Part shown: positions 47,384 through 57,300 of the stretch, in pieces | Layout: every line of letters starts with the position of its first letter | Numbering within the stretch: position 1 is the first letter of the stretch | Source: CAYMDP01 sp964389375 | GTDB taxonomy: Bacteria; Bdellovibrionota; Bdellovibrionia; Bdellovibrionales; UBA1609 | DNA length: 64,000 nt | Direction: 5' to 3' | NCBI GenBank assembly: GCA_964389375.1 | Contig: CAYMDP010000002.1 | Location: 59,804 to 123,803 of the forward strand | Translations under genes and position numbers: made by a program | The notes under the pieces: generated by a model | Databases searched by the model: none | Told to the model about the DNA's origin: nothing | What the model saw: only the letters and a program-made list of their open reading frames with translations

Positions 47384-48505
47384 ATGACCTGGTCATCCGA
47401 GAAGCTCTATTTTTCTCCCGAATTCTATATCCATGATCTTTTGGCCGAAATCGGGCAGGCCAAGCTTTCTATTGATATTGAGATGTATATTTTCACCCTA
47501 GATGGCCTCGGCCGGCGGATCCTGGAGGCCCTTAAACAGGCGGCTAATCGGGGAGTTCGAATCCGCATTTTGGTGGACGGGATTGGCTCTCCGGAATGGT
47601 GTAGTCCGGCTTTGGCCTTCGAGTTAAAGGCTTTAGAATTTAGAGTCTTTCATCCGGTTCCTTGGCCTTATTCCCACTTTTTGCCCGATGAACTTCCGAG
47701 GATTGGACGAAGCTTAAGGTTTTTTACCAAGATCAATCGAAGAAACCATAAGAAAGTAATTCTTATCGATGAGCTGAAGGCCTTTGTTGGAAGCTTTAAT
47801 TTTCATGCTCCGTATTTACAGTGGCATGAAACTGTCGCTTGTGTTGAAGGGGATGGCATCAGCATTTTAAAAAAAGCCTTCGAAATCAATTGGGATAAAT
47901 CTTATGAACCGAGCAAAAGAAAACTTCATTTGTCATTAGGGATTACCAAAGGGAGCAGTTTAAGGTTCGAGGGTCTTCGTTTAAACTACCCCATCCGGCA
48001 AAGACTGTACCTAAGAAGGCAGATGTATCGAAACCTTAAGAATGCGAAACGAAGAATCTGGATTATGACGCCCTATTTTTTGCCTGGGGTTAAAACCACT
48101 CGAATTTTATGTCGAGCGGCCGAAGAAGGAGTCGATGTCCGAATCATCCTTCCCCACGACAACGATGTCCTGATTATAAAGTGGGTGACTCCGATGATCT
48201 TAGATGCATTTCTTAAGTCTGGGGTGAGGGTTTTTGAATATTTACCCCGAATGCTTCATTCAAAGATCACCTTGATCGATAATTGGTGCGTTGTCGGGTC
48301 GGCAAACTTTAATCAAAGAAGTCACCGTCTAGATTTAGAGGCGGATGTTGTTTTAGGTCACCCCTCGTCTTTTGAAGAAATAAAAAAACAGTTTTTAAAA
48401 GACGGAATTCAAAGCATAGAGCTTGATCACAAGCATTTGGTTCTTCGCCCCTGGTGGCAAAAAGTTTTAGGCCGCTTGTTCTTGGTGATCCGTTTTATGT
48501 TGTAA
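47384..48505 (+). CDS. clsB: Phospholipase D-type cardiolipin synthase (ClsB-like)
   Basis: The 373-aa protein has two HKD motifs: NHKKVILIDELKAFVGSFNF (around residue 123) and HSKITLIDNWCVVGSANFN (around 295), as in two-motif PLD enzymes that join phospholipids to make cardiolipin. Its start is YFSPEFYIHDLLAEIGQAKLSIDIEMYIF, typical of the family; there is no N-terminal membrane segment, as in ClsB. The next gene (30 bp) encodes an EEP-superfamily phosphatase, the same pair as E. coli ybhO(clsB)-ybhP. The symbol is by analogy. Confidence 0.85.
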   Translation: MTWSSEKLYFSPEFYIHDLLAEIGQAKLSIDIEMYIFTLDGLGRRILEALKQAANRGVRIRILVDGIGSPEWCSPALAFELKALEFRVFHPVPWPYSHFLPDELPRIGRSLRFFTKINRRNHKKVILIDELKAFVGSFNFHAPYLQWHETVACVEGDGISILKKAFEINWDKSYEPSKRKLHLSLGITKGSSLRFEGLRLNYPIRQRLYLRRQMYRNLKNAKRRIWIMTPYFLPGVKTTRILCRAAEEGVDVRIILPHDNDVLIIKWVTPMILDAFLKSGVRVFEYLPRMLHSKITLIDNWCVVGSANFNQRSHRLDLEADVVLGHPSSFEEIKKQFLKDGIQSIELDHKHLVLRPWWQKVLGRLFLVIRFML

Positions 48506-48534
48506 TCGCTTTATGATTGGGTATTAGGTGCACT

Positions 48535-49275
48535 ATGAAAATTAAAATGCTGTCATACAATATCCATAAAGGGGTTCATTTTCTGAACCGTAAACCCTCA
48601 TTGGATAAGATCAAAGAAATCGTTCAAGGCTCTCAATCCGACCTAGTCTTTCTTCAAGAGATTCGAGGACAGCTGGACAAAAAGGGTGGAGCAACTGGAA
48701 AGCTAAATAGTCAGTTCGAATATCTAGCGGATTCAGTTTGGACCCACTATGCCTACGGCCGAAATGCGATCTATTCAAACGGGGATCATGGCAATGCGAT
48801 TTTAAGTAAGTACCCCATAAAAAATTGGCGAAACATCGACATTTCAAACCATTCCCTCGAGCGACGGGGAATGCTTCATGTCGAGTTAGCACTTCCTGAT
48901 GTAGAAAAAAATCTTCATTTAATTTGTCTGCATTTAGATCTTTCGAACTGGGGTCGACAAAGACAGATTAAAAAAATATCTCAAATCATCAGGACTGAAA
49001 TTCCTCAAGATGAACCCCTTATTGTCGCCGGAGATTTTAACGATTGGCGGATTCAGGTGCATGCGGCCATGACAAAGAAACTGTTATTAAGAGAAGCTTT
49101 CTGTGAGCTTCAGGGCAACTGCGCAAAAACTTTTCCAAGCTGGATGCCCGTGTTTCCACTGGACAGAGTCTACAGTCGCGGTTTCAAGGCAATAGAGGCG
49201 GAAGTCCTTCGCGAGCCAGTGTTTGGACGGCTTTCAGACCATGCAGCTCTTTTAGTCGATCTTCAATTAGAATAG
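48535..49275 (+). CDS. Endonuclease/exonuclease/phosphatase (YbhP-like) family protein
   Basis: The start is placed at ATG 48535 (MKIKMLSYNIHKG) after an AGGTG site; an upstream start at 48517 is possible. The 246-aa product has the EEP motifs LSYNIHKG, FLQEIRG (metal Glu), HGNAILSKYPI, LICLHLDL, VAGDFNDW and LSDHAALLVDL (the terminal SDH). It is probably a metal-dependent phosphodiesterase acting on lipids or nucleotides. It is coupled to the cardiolipin synthase, suggesting a lipid substrate. Confidence 0.88.
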   Translation: MKIKMLSYNIHKGVHFLNRKPSLDKIKEIVQGSQSDLVFLQEIRGQLDKKGGATGKLNSQFEYLADSVWTHYAYGRNAIYSNGDHGNAILSKYPIKNWRNIDISNHSLERRGMLHVELALPDVEKNLHLICLHLDLSNWGRQRQIKKISQIIRTEIPQDEPLIVAGDFNDWRIQVHAAMTKKLLLREAFCELQGNCAKTFPSWMPVFPLDRVYSRGFKAIEAEVLREPVFGRLSDHAALLVDLQLE

Positions 49276-49415
49276 CTGCGCTAAACTCCATGGGTCCCGA
49301 GTTCTTGCCTCTAAGATTTGTGGTCGAGGGTCTATAATTTCGAGACGAAGAATGACCAAAAATCAGGGATTTCCCCGATGCTTCGTCTTAGAGCCTTGAT
49401 CGGCTCGTCCTAGAA

Positions 49416-50948
49416 TTAAAGCGCCTTGCTTAAATTTTCTTGGTAAAAATCGATCAGATATAATGTGTTTATGTCGGAGGTCGACACCAAAATTTGCTTC
49501 TTTCCGTCCTTACGGGTAATGACCTCGATGGATTCAGCATAAGGAAGGTCAACTTCAAAAGTCTCGCGCGGATTGTTGAGGTTTGTGAAGTGAACACCTT
49601 CAGTCGGAATGACAAGGGCAACAATTTCTTTAGTTTCATCGACTTTAAATGAGACCAAATCGGATTCGACGCCTTTTTCGAAGCTTGCCTTGTGTAGGAT
49701 TTGTTCATCACTGAGTCGAATAATCGTGAATGCCCCTCCAAGCATGGCGGCACTAAGAATTTCTTGACCATCACTTTTTACAAAATAGCTGGGAGCCCCT
49801 TTTGCAGTACCATTGACTGGGATTTTGTTGAGGCTTTGCCCTTGAATCAAATCGATAAAGTGAAGCTTGCGATCAGCGGAGCCGATGATTGCAATTTCAT
49901 TCCCAGATTTCGTATTTATAATCAAAGGTGAGGAGGTCGCTTCGCCATCGATGGAAATTTTCTTTGGATTTCTCGGATCCAAAACATCTGCAAGGTAGAG
50001 GTGTCCATCTGCAGATCCAGCCACGACGAGATCTCTATTGTCCTTTGTTCTATGGTGAAGAACTGAATTTCGGACTATTCCACTTGTAGGTATACAGATG
50101 TGAGAACTCAATTTATCGAGATCGACAAGGAAGAAACAGTGGCTATCAGAGCCAAAGGCAATGAATTCGCGCCCGTCTATCGCAGAAAAATAAACTAAAT
50201 TGGACTGAATGTTGCTGCCGCCGGAGTAAGTGCTCTCTTTTCTTGAAGGATCATTTAGGTCGACTAAATAGACAGTTCCACCTTGTGTTCCAAAAGCGAC
50301 TCGCTCACGTCCGTCCTTTGAGACAAAATAGACTGGATCAGAATAACCGGAATTTCTGATGAATATTTTTATTATGCTTGTGGGACTATTTAGGTCGAGG
50401 ATGTAGGCCCATCCATCTCGAGTTGAAAATGCGGCAAGCTCTCGTCCGTCTTTAGCGATAAAAAAAGTGGCCTTCGTGGACATTTCCTTCGAGGGCAAGG
50501 CGATCTGCCGACTGACATATGGAGCAAATCGAAATTTCGTCTTTTCGATTTGAACATTCTCTTCATCGATGACCAGTTCTTTCTTCGCAAGCAAGACTTG
50601 AAGCTTTTCTTGAATCCAAGGCCACTGTAGCGAAGTCGGCTCTCGCAATAAAGTGTCGAAGCCTTCCGAAAAAATCTGAGCTTCTGTACTGCCAATGCTG
50701 GCGATTGGGTTGCGAGGAGATATGGCCAGAATAGAGTTTTGCAGCTCTTTTAAGGATACTATCCCAGCCTTGAGAGATTCTTCTGCAAGTTTATAGAATG
50801 AATGAGAGGGCCCTGTGGATTGGTCACCCAATAAGTTCGCACAAATTTTTTCTGAAAGTGGAACCTCAGAAATTTCACTCGCATTAGAAGGGGACCACCC
50901 GCTAGTTAAAGTCAGACAAAAAAATACTGATAGTAAAAGACCGCGCAC
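49416..50948 (-). CDS. Exported beta-propeller paralog 1 (last gene of the MoxR-TGase operon)
   Basis: The 510-aa product begins RGLLLSVFFCLTLTSGWSPSNA, a signal peptide. A shared N-domain follows (CANLLGDQSTGPSHSFYKLAEESLKAGIVSLKELQ, then STEAQIFSEGFDTLLREP and LQWPWIQEKL), then about seven beta-propeller repeats. Each has a core like KDGRELAAFSTRDGWAYILDL-N-P with about 45-residue spacing. A WD40/PQQ-like propeller for protein-protein contacts is inferred. The start (GTG 50948) overlaps the preceding stop as TAGTG. Its closest visible homolog is the adjacent paralog 2. Confidence 0.85.
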   Translation of the reverse strand: MRGLLLSVFFCLTLTSGWSPSNASEISEVPLSEKICANLLGDQSTGPSHSFYKLAEESLKAGIVSLKELQNSILAISPRNPIASIGSTEAQIFSEGFDTLLREPTSLQWPWIQEKLQVLLAKKELVIDEENVQIEKTKFRFAPYVSRQIALPSKEMSTKATFFIAKDGRELAAFSTRDGWAYILDLNSPTSIIKIFIRNSGYSDPVYFVSKDGRERVAFGTQGGTVYLVDLNDPSRKESTYSGGSNIQSNLVYFSAIDGREFIAFGSDSHCFFLVDLDKLSSHICIPTSGIVRNSVLHHRTKDNRDLVVAGSADGHLYLADVLDPRNPKKISIDGEATSSPLIINTKSGNEIAIIGSADRKLHFIDLIQGQSLNKIPVNGTAKGAPSYFVKSDGQEILSAAMLGGAFTIIRLSDEQILHKASFEKGVESDLVSFKVDETKEIVALVIPTEGVHFTNLNNPRETFEVDLPYAESIEVITRKDGKKQILVSTSDINTLYLIDFYQENLSKAL

Positions 50949-52489
50949 TATCGAAGATCCTTGCTGGCATTTTCTTGGTAAAGATCGACAAAATAAATAA
51001 GGTTCTCGCTACTTGTCGTGACAAGAATTTGTTCCTTGCCGTTTTTTCGTCGAATCTTCTGAATTGAGTTTGCCCGATGAATTTGAATCTCAATGTTGTC
51101 TTCTGGGTCGTTTAAATTTGTAAAGAGGACTCCACTGTCTAAGATTGCTAGGGCGACGATCTCTTTAAGGTCAGAGGTTTTAAACGAAATAGGGTCAGAA
51201 TCAAGGGTTCGATGAAGGTCCACTTGGTGAATTGGTTTGCTTCCCTTAAGGGGGGAAATAGTAAAAATCCCACTAGCTCCCGTACTGAGGACCTCTTGAC
51301 CATTACTCTTCACAAAGTAGCTTGAGGCTCCCTTTGGAAATCCCTTCACTGGAATCCTCTTGATAGTTCGAGCACGGTTGAGATCGACAATGTGGACTTC
51401 ATTGTCTTGGGTTCCAGCGGATACAAGCTCGCGTCCATCCGGAGTTTTAAAAACAGCTGGAGAGGACCAGACTTCAGCCTTCAAATTAAATTTTTTTGGC
51501 TTTTCTGGGTTTAGGACATCGACCAAGTAAAGGTGGTTGTCCGAAGATCCAGCAATCACCAAGTCTCTTTGATCTTTGGTCCGATAGTGAATGATCGAGT
51601 TTCTAACAATTCCGTTGGTAGAGATACAAAGGGGCTCAACCGATTCATTTAGATCGATTAGATAAATGCAGTAATTGTCAGAGCCAATGGCAATAAAGTC
51701 TCGTCCATCGAGGCTAGAAAAGAAAACTGGATTAGAATAGACGCGATTACCGATCTCTAGCGTTCGTATTATTTTTGGCTTATTTAGGTCCACAATAAAG
51801 AGTTGTCCGTGCTTTGAAGCAAAGGCGACTCCCTCTTTACCTTGTTTGGTCAAAAAGTATACAGGGTTAGAAAGTCCGGCGGAGCCGATGGGAATCTTGA
51901 TTGGGCTTCTTGGATTGTTAAGGTCGAGAATGTAGGCCCAATTCTCATTTGTTGAAAATGCAACAAGTTCGCGTCCATCTTGGCTAACAAAAAATGTGGC
52001 CTGAGAGGTAATAGAGATTGCGGGGGTTGACATCATTCGAACAACACGAGGGGCAAATCGAAGTTTTGTTTCTTCGACCTGTATCATTTCTTTTTCGACA
52101 ACTTGTTCCTTGGTATCGATGAGGCTCAAAAATTTTTTCTGAATCCATTGCCAGTCCAGTTCATTTGATTGACTTAAAACGGTCTCAAATCCTTCGTAAA
52201 AAATTTGAGCTTCTGTACTTCGAATACTTCGAATCAAGTTATGGGGGGATTCATTCAAGGCGGAAGACTGTAGGTCTTCAATAGAAAGAATGCCGGTTTT
52301 AAATGCCTCTTCGCCCAACTTAAAAAATGAGAGTGTGAAAGGGGAAGCACTAGACAATACCTCAGAACAAATGGGGGCCTTGGGCCGAGTCTTTGGTGAT
52401 TTGCTCTGGACTGCAAAGGCAAGGGGGCCTGAGATCAGACATAAGAAGAGCAGTAGGAAAACCTTTGGTTTTGGACCATATTTTTTCAC
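50948..52489 (-). CDS. Exported beta-propeller paralog 2
   Basis: The 513-aa product has a signal peptide (PKVFLLLFLCLISGPLAFA), then the shared N-domain (CSEVLSSASPFTLSFFKLGEEAFKTGILSIEDLQ, RSTEAQIFYEGFETVL, LDWQWIQKKF). The propeller repeats include KDGRE/KQGKE/LDGRD cores (QDGRELVAFSTNENWAYILDL, KQGKEGVAFASKHGQLFIVDL, LDGRDFIAIGSDNYCIYLIDL). It aligns along its full length with paralog 1, so the pair arose by tandem duplication. GTG 52489 overlaps the previous stop (TAGTG), indicating translational coupling. Confidence 0.85.
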   Translation of the reverse strand: MKKYGPKPKVFLLLFLCLISGPLAFAVQSKSPKTRPKAPICSEVLSSASPFTLSFFKLGEEAFKTGILSIEDLQSSALNESPHNLIRSIRSTEAQIFYEGFETVLSQSNELDWQWIQKKFLSLIDTKEQVVEKEMIQVEETKLRFAPRVVRMMSTPAISITSQATFFVSQDGRELVAFSTNENWAYILDLNNPRSPIKIPIGSAGLSNPVYFLTKQGKEGVAFASKHGQLFIVDLNKPKIIRTLEIGNRVYSNPVFFSSLDGRDFIAIGSDNYCIYLIDLNESVEPLCISTNGIVRNSIIHYRTKDQRDLVIAGSSDNHLYLVDVLNPEKPKKFNLKAEVWSSPAVFKTPDGRELVSAGTQDNEVHIVDLNRARTIKRIPVKGFPKGASSYFVKSNGQEVLSTGASGIFTISPLKGSKPIHQVDLHRTLDSDPISFKTSDLKEIVALAILDSGVLFTNLNDPEDNIEIQIHRANSIQKIRRKNGKEQILVTTSSENLIYFVDLYQENASKDLR

Positions 52490-54360
52490 TACCGAAGCTC
52501 CTTAGACTTAAGCTTCTTGTAAAGATCAATTTCAACCAGGTCTTCACCATCAATGACAAAGAAACGATTTCGTCCACTGGCCCCGGCTAAGGGGGCTAGG
52601 CCAATGCTGTTTGAGAATGAACTTAAATTTACTACTGGAACCATAAAGGTATTTTCTGGCCTATCGAAATTAAGGAAGACCAGTCCGGTACTGTTATAGT
52701 AGTAGATGATTCTTCTTCCGAAGGCGTCGACAAAAGATCTGGGTGTCGGTGCCCAGTTTGAAATTTCTGGAGGACTTTCTACATAGTCATCAGATTTATT
52801 GAGGTTTTGCGCAAGTATTTGACTTGGTGTTGTTCCGAATAGAACAAATTCTCTTTGATCGGGGTATGAAAAGTATTCGAACTTTGTTTGCACATCTTTA
52901 TGGGACTGCAGTTTAGCCGTAGTTTGTGGGTCGGCAAGATCAACGAACAGGACTTCGTTGTGGTCCGTTTTGATGCTCAAAATATCTCGGTGGTCGAGAG
53001 TTTGAAAAAAATTAAGTGGATTTGTTTGGGCAAGCCTTTGCTCAGGCAAAACTGACATAGGCTTTTTCTTAGGGTTTTTTGGATCAAAGAGATCAATCCC
53101 ACCGTTAAAGTTTCCGACGGCGAGGCGGTCCTTCCCATCATTTGTTACAAAGTGGTAGAGGGTGACTTGTTGGGCACTGACATTCAAGGAGCCATTGTGG
53201 GTCGGGTGCTGCGCGGGAGGTATCTGAATTTTAATAAGCTCATAGTCCTTTCCGGGATTTACAAAATACAGATGATTTTCGTCAGAAAGAACAATGCGAA
53301 GTGAACCATCCTGTAGCTTAATATTATAGAAATTTTTCCATGAGTGGCTAATAAGTGGTTTTACTTGGCTCTGATCGAATCGATCGATGTCTATCGTGAT
53401 AAGTTCTGAGAGTGTTATTTTTGAACCTTCTCCGTAGCTGACCCCGTCAGAAGTGACCTCACGTAGTGCACCAATATTTAAAACTTCGGGTCCAGTCGGA
53501 GAGGAGCTAAAACTCAGAGTTTCTACCTTAGAGTTTCGTATCTCAATTTTCTCAGGTTCTTGATGAGCTTGGTTTAAGTCTAAGAGATAGATTGTTTGAT
53601 TTTTTGTTTTTTGGTCAGAATGGACTCCGAAGGCAAGAAATTCTCTTCCGTCGCGAGACTCAAAAAAGATTGGCTTAGATCGAACGACTCCGGCTGTCGG
53701 AATTGCAATGGCTTGGTCAAGATTTTTAAGATGAAAAAGATAGAGCTTCTGCTGAGAACTACCAACTACAATGTATTCAGTCCCATTTTTTAATTTGATG
53801 TAAAGAGGTTCACTCTCGACACGACCATCAACCTTAAGTCTTTTTGAAATATGTGGGTCAAAGATAAGTTCAGTTAAGTGCGAGTCCTCGGCTTCATCCA
53901 CTTCAGCGCTCTTTCTTTTAGATCCTGCTTTAGAAAGCTGATCCACAATCCAAGGCCAGTTCAATGCACTTGGCTCCCGCAGTAAAAAGGAGAAGCCCTC
54001 GCTAAAAACTTCAGACTGGACAGTACTTATTTCGTTGATTGGATTGATCGGATGGGCGGACTGAAGCACAAACTTTAAGCGTTCTGATGATACAATGCCG
54101 TCTTTTAATGCGGCTTCAGAAAGTTTTAGAAAAGATCGAGAGAAGTCGCTATTTGGCGAAAGTACACCGGAACAAACTTTGGTCTTGCCCATTTGCTTTC
54201 TGGCGGGCACGTTGTCTTGAGCGAGAGCTGAAATGCCGAATACGAAAAACAAGAAGAGCGTAATATGGCTTACCTGAGTAAGTAGCACTGAGAATGGGCT
54301 CAATCTGCGTAGGTCCTCAAAAAAAATATTACGAGGCCTTCTCATTAATAAGATCCTCAA
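52489..54360 (-). CDS. Exported beta-propeller paralog 3 (long form)
   Basis: The start is TTG 54360 overlapping the upstream stop, or ATG 54345. The 623-aa product has an N-terminal signal (VSHITLFLFFVFGISALA) and the shared N-domain (CSGVLSPNSDFSRSFLKLSEAALKDGIVSSERLK, STVQSEVFSEGFSFLLREPSALNWPWIV). The propeller is more divergent and longer (KNGTEYIVVGSSQQKLYLFHLKN, RDGREFLAFGVHSDQKTKNQTIYLLDL). It is about 110 residues longer than its two paralogs, mostly in the propeller insertions. It is presumably ancestral to or diverged from the duplicated pair. It lies between the TGase-vWA gene and paralog 2. Confidence 0.83.
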   Translation of the reverse strand: MRILLMRRPRNIFFEDLRRLSPFSVLLTQVSHITLFLFFVFGISALAQDNVPARKQMGKTKVCSGVLSPNSDFSRSFLKLSEAALKDGIVSSERLKFVLQSAHPINPINEISTVQSEVFSEGFSFLLREPSALNWPWIVDQLSKAGSKRKSAEVDEAEDSHLTELIFDPHISKRLKVDGRVESEPLYIKLKNGTEYIVVGSSQQKLYLFHLKNLDQAIAIPTAGVVRSKPIFFESRDGREFLAFGVHSDQKTKNQTIYLLDLNQAHQEPEKIEIRNSKVETLSFSSSPTGPEVLNIGALREVTSDGVSYGEGSKITLSELITIDIDRFDQSQVKPLISHSWKNFYNIKLQDGSLRIVLSDENHLYFVNPGKDYELIKIQIPPAQHPTHNGSLNVSAQQVTLYHFVTNDGKDRLAVGNFNGGIDLFDPKNPKKKPMSVLPEQRLAQTNPLNFFQTLDHRDILSIKTDHNEVLFVDLADPQTTAKLQSHKDVQTKFEYFSYPDQREFVLFGTTPSQILAQNLNKSDDYVESPPEISNWAPTPRSFVDAFGRRIIYYYNSTGLVFLNFDRPENTFMVPVVNLSSFSNSIGLAPLAGASGRNRFFVIDGEDLVEIDLYKKLKSKELR

Positions 54361-57300
54361 AATGCCACCCCGTTGATTTCTTTTAAGAGGTGTTCAAAGA
54401 TGACTTTTTCTTTAAGCGTCAAAGAATTCACTCCTCCAGTCCTGGATTTTTCAAATTCTCTTAACCAGTAAAGAAAAGACAATCCCAGGTGCGGACTTGA
54501 ACCCAAATTCGGTATTACATTCCTAATCCCCTGAAGCTGTGCGGCCAATGGCGTAAGGTCTATGCTATCTCTGGCCGAGTTCCCCTTGGGTCTTTTATAG
54601 TGTATCAGCCGGGGGAGAGGGGGGCGTAGCTCTAGTCGGTTCTCTAGATCTCGGGCAAGGCCAATTGCATCCATCAGTTTTGCATTTATTTTTTCTGGAA
54701 TCTGACTTGCTTTAATCTGACTAACCAGAGTTGAGGGATCAATGTGGTCGGCATTTAAGGATTGAGAGATGGCCTCATTAATTCGGTCTGCATCAAAGAG
54801 CATGTAGCTGGGAAGATTTATCGACTTCTTGGTGTCTGGCGCTTCAATAAATTCTTTCAGCTCGGGGATATCACCGCCAATGGCCCCAACGATCAATTGG
54901 ACCATTGTTTTTCGATTGATCTGGTCTCTCCAGGTCCGAATTTGCTCAGAGTCGAGAGGGGCAACCCCATCGGTCAAAAGCAAAATATTTGCATTCGCCA
55001 AAGGCTCTTTGTGCTGGCCTTGGGCTAGAAGGATTTGTCTAAAAGCTTCTCCCAGGCCATTCATGATATCTGTGCTTCCGTTAGTATTCACAAGTTCTTT
55101 TCGGTAGTTCCTAATGATCTCAATGGCTTCTGCTGCCGAGTTTACAATATCGATCTTGTGGACGGTTGTATCAAAACCCATCAAAACCAAACGATGACGA
55201 TGTCGGCCATCCTTAGATCGATCACTGAGGGCGCGATCAGCGAATGCGCCAATTAAGGCCGCCTGAAAATCCCCAGGCCCACCATTCATACTCCCAGAGG
55301 TGTCATAAAGAACAATCGTGATCCGCTCTGGATCCGTTTCACCAGTGGGTGCGGGAATTCGTGAGCGGACTCTGTAACCAGGATCTATCAAAGTTCCTTG
55401 GCGAAGATTCTCGATCAAAGAGCGGCTTGGATCCTGAGGCATGGCCCGAGCAAGTTGGCTAAAGTCATCAAGTTCAGCATAGTCTCTTCCCCGTCGACTT
55501 GAGTGATAGCGCCAGGTTTTTACAGTTTCAAATTGAGGAGACTTTACGGGAAGTGTGATGAAATTAGAGAGCGAATACACTTCACGAATCAGAGCAAAAG
55601 GAGCCAGAGTTTTGTTTCTTAGATCTGCTGAGAGTTTTGCAATCTGAGGTCCTGGGGTAAGGGATTTGATGTTGTAATTCTGTTGAACCGCTTGCCTTGT
55701 GAGCGGAGGGAGACTCTTTAAAAATCCAAGCGCAAGCCTTTGCTCTTCGGCATCTTTACTTTCCAAAGATCTGAATTGGGATTCAAGATCTCCTAAGGCC
55801 TGAACAAGTTTATTTAATGTTTTGGAAGTCTCACTGTCCAGCTCGTGGCTATGAGTATTCGCTTTAAAGGCTAACACTTTTTGATAGATTTCGTAGAACT
55901 CTTTAAAAGTATCTTCGATTGGGTTTGATCTCAAATTTTTTGTAAGTCCAGCCAAAGAAGAAGATGTGCGAGTGCGTCCCGGGCGTAGTGACTGAATTAG
56001 TCGTCGAAGCTGTATCGGCGCAGGCTCCAAGAGTAAACGAATGGCCTCTAAAGTTTTTAGTGAATCTGCATCATGGACGGAGGGACTTAAGGATTCTCTC
56101 ATCATAAGATGGATCAGCTCATTCAGAAGGGAATCGGTGGATCCTTTATATTTTAATGAGATCAGCTGTTTTTCTACGGCCTGACTTAAGTCTCCTTCGA
56201 CATATGGAGTAGTTTCGCTGAATTCATGTTTTTCAACTTTTCCGCCGAACTCAGCAGGCTTTGAGGTCCTTTTGTCAGTCTCTGTTCCGTACTGTTTAGA
56301 AGCTGGGGCTGGAGGACCCCCTTGTAGATTTTCGTCGGATTCCTTTTCGTCCTCTGACTTTTCTTTTTGGAGAGGAGTTGGATCAAAAGTGATCCAGCGG
56401 CCCGCAATATAGGCTTCGACCCAAGCATGGGGGTCGTCTGGTAAAACTAAGGCCGAAGAAGTTTTTGGAGACTTCGGATCCCCTTTGGCTCTGTAGCCTG
56501 AGACAACTCGTGAGGGAATTTTAAATCGATCACGAAGTAGTCCCACCATGATCAGTGCCGCCATATCACACTTAAAGGATCCTCCCTTTAGGGCTTCGAT
56601 CGGATCAATAGAATGATGGAGTGAATACTTGTATTTTTCATTCAGAAATTTTTCGATATTTTTTGCAATTTGTTCGGGCGAGTGGGGGTCGCCAAAATGA
56701 AAGTTCTTAATTTCATCGGGCCATTCTGAATTTGAAATTCCAACAGGAGCTGTCAGCGCCTCTAGGTCGAGAGGGCCCAAGCGCTCGGAGGTTTTGGGAC
56801 GAGCGGGGATCGAGACCTCAAGACTTGAAGACGTGTGCCGAAGTTTTAAGTTGTATTCGCCAGACGCAAGTCTTTCGACGGTTCCAATTTTGGGGTCGAT
56901 TTGAAGCAGTTCAAATCCCTCGGGAGTAAAGAGCTTAACTTCTTTGGCCCCAAGGGTTTTCAGATTCAAGTTTAAATTAGATACAAACTTTCCTGGTTGC
57001 TCTATGTGAAGACTCGGAAGGGGAGTCGAAACAAAGTTTGTCTGGCCTCTTCGAACTTGATGATAGGTTCGCTGCCGAAAGTAGGGGATTCTGGAGTTGA
57101 AACTGTACAAGACTTGTTGATGAGAGCCTTCTCCATTTTCTTGGTCATCGTCCGGTTTAATCCGATACTCTTTGGGAAGATCTGGATGAAATAGATTCGG
57201 AGCCTGGGCTTCAGCGCCTTTTCCCTTGCCTTGACCTTTTCCTTCGCCCTGACCTTTTCCTTCGCCCTGACCTTTTCCTTCGCCCTGACCTTTTCCTTCG

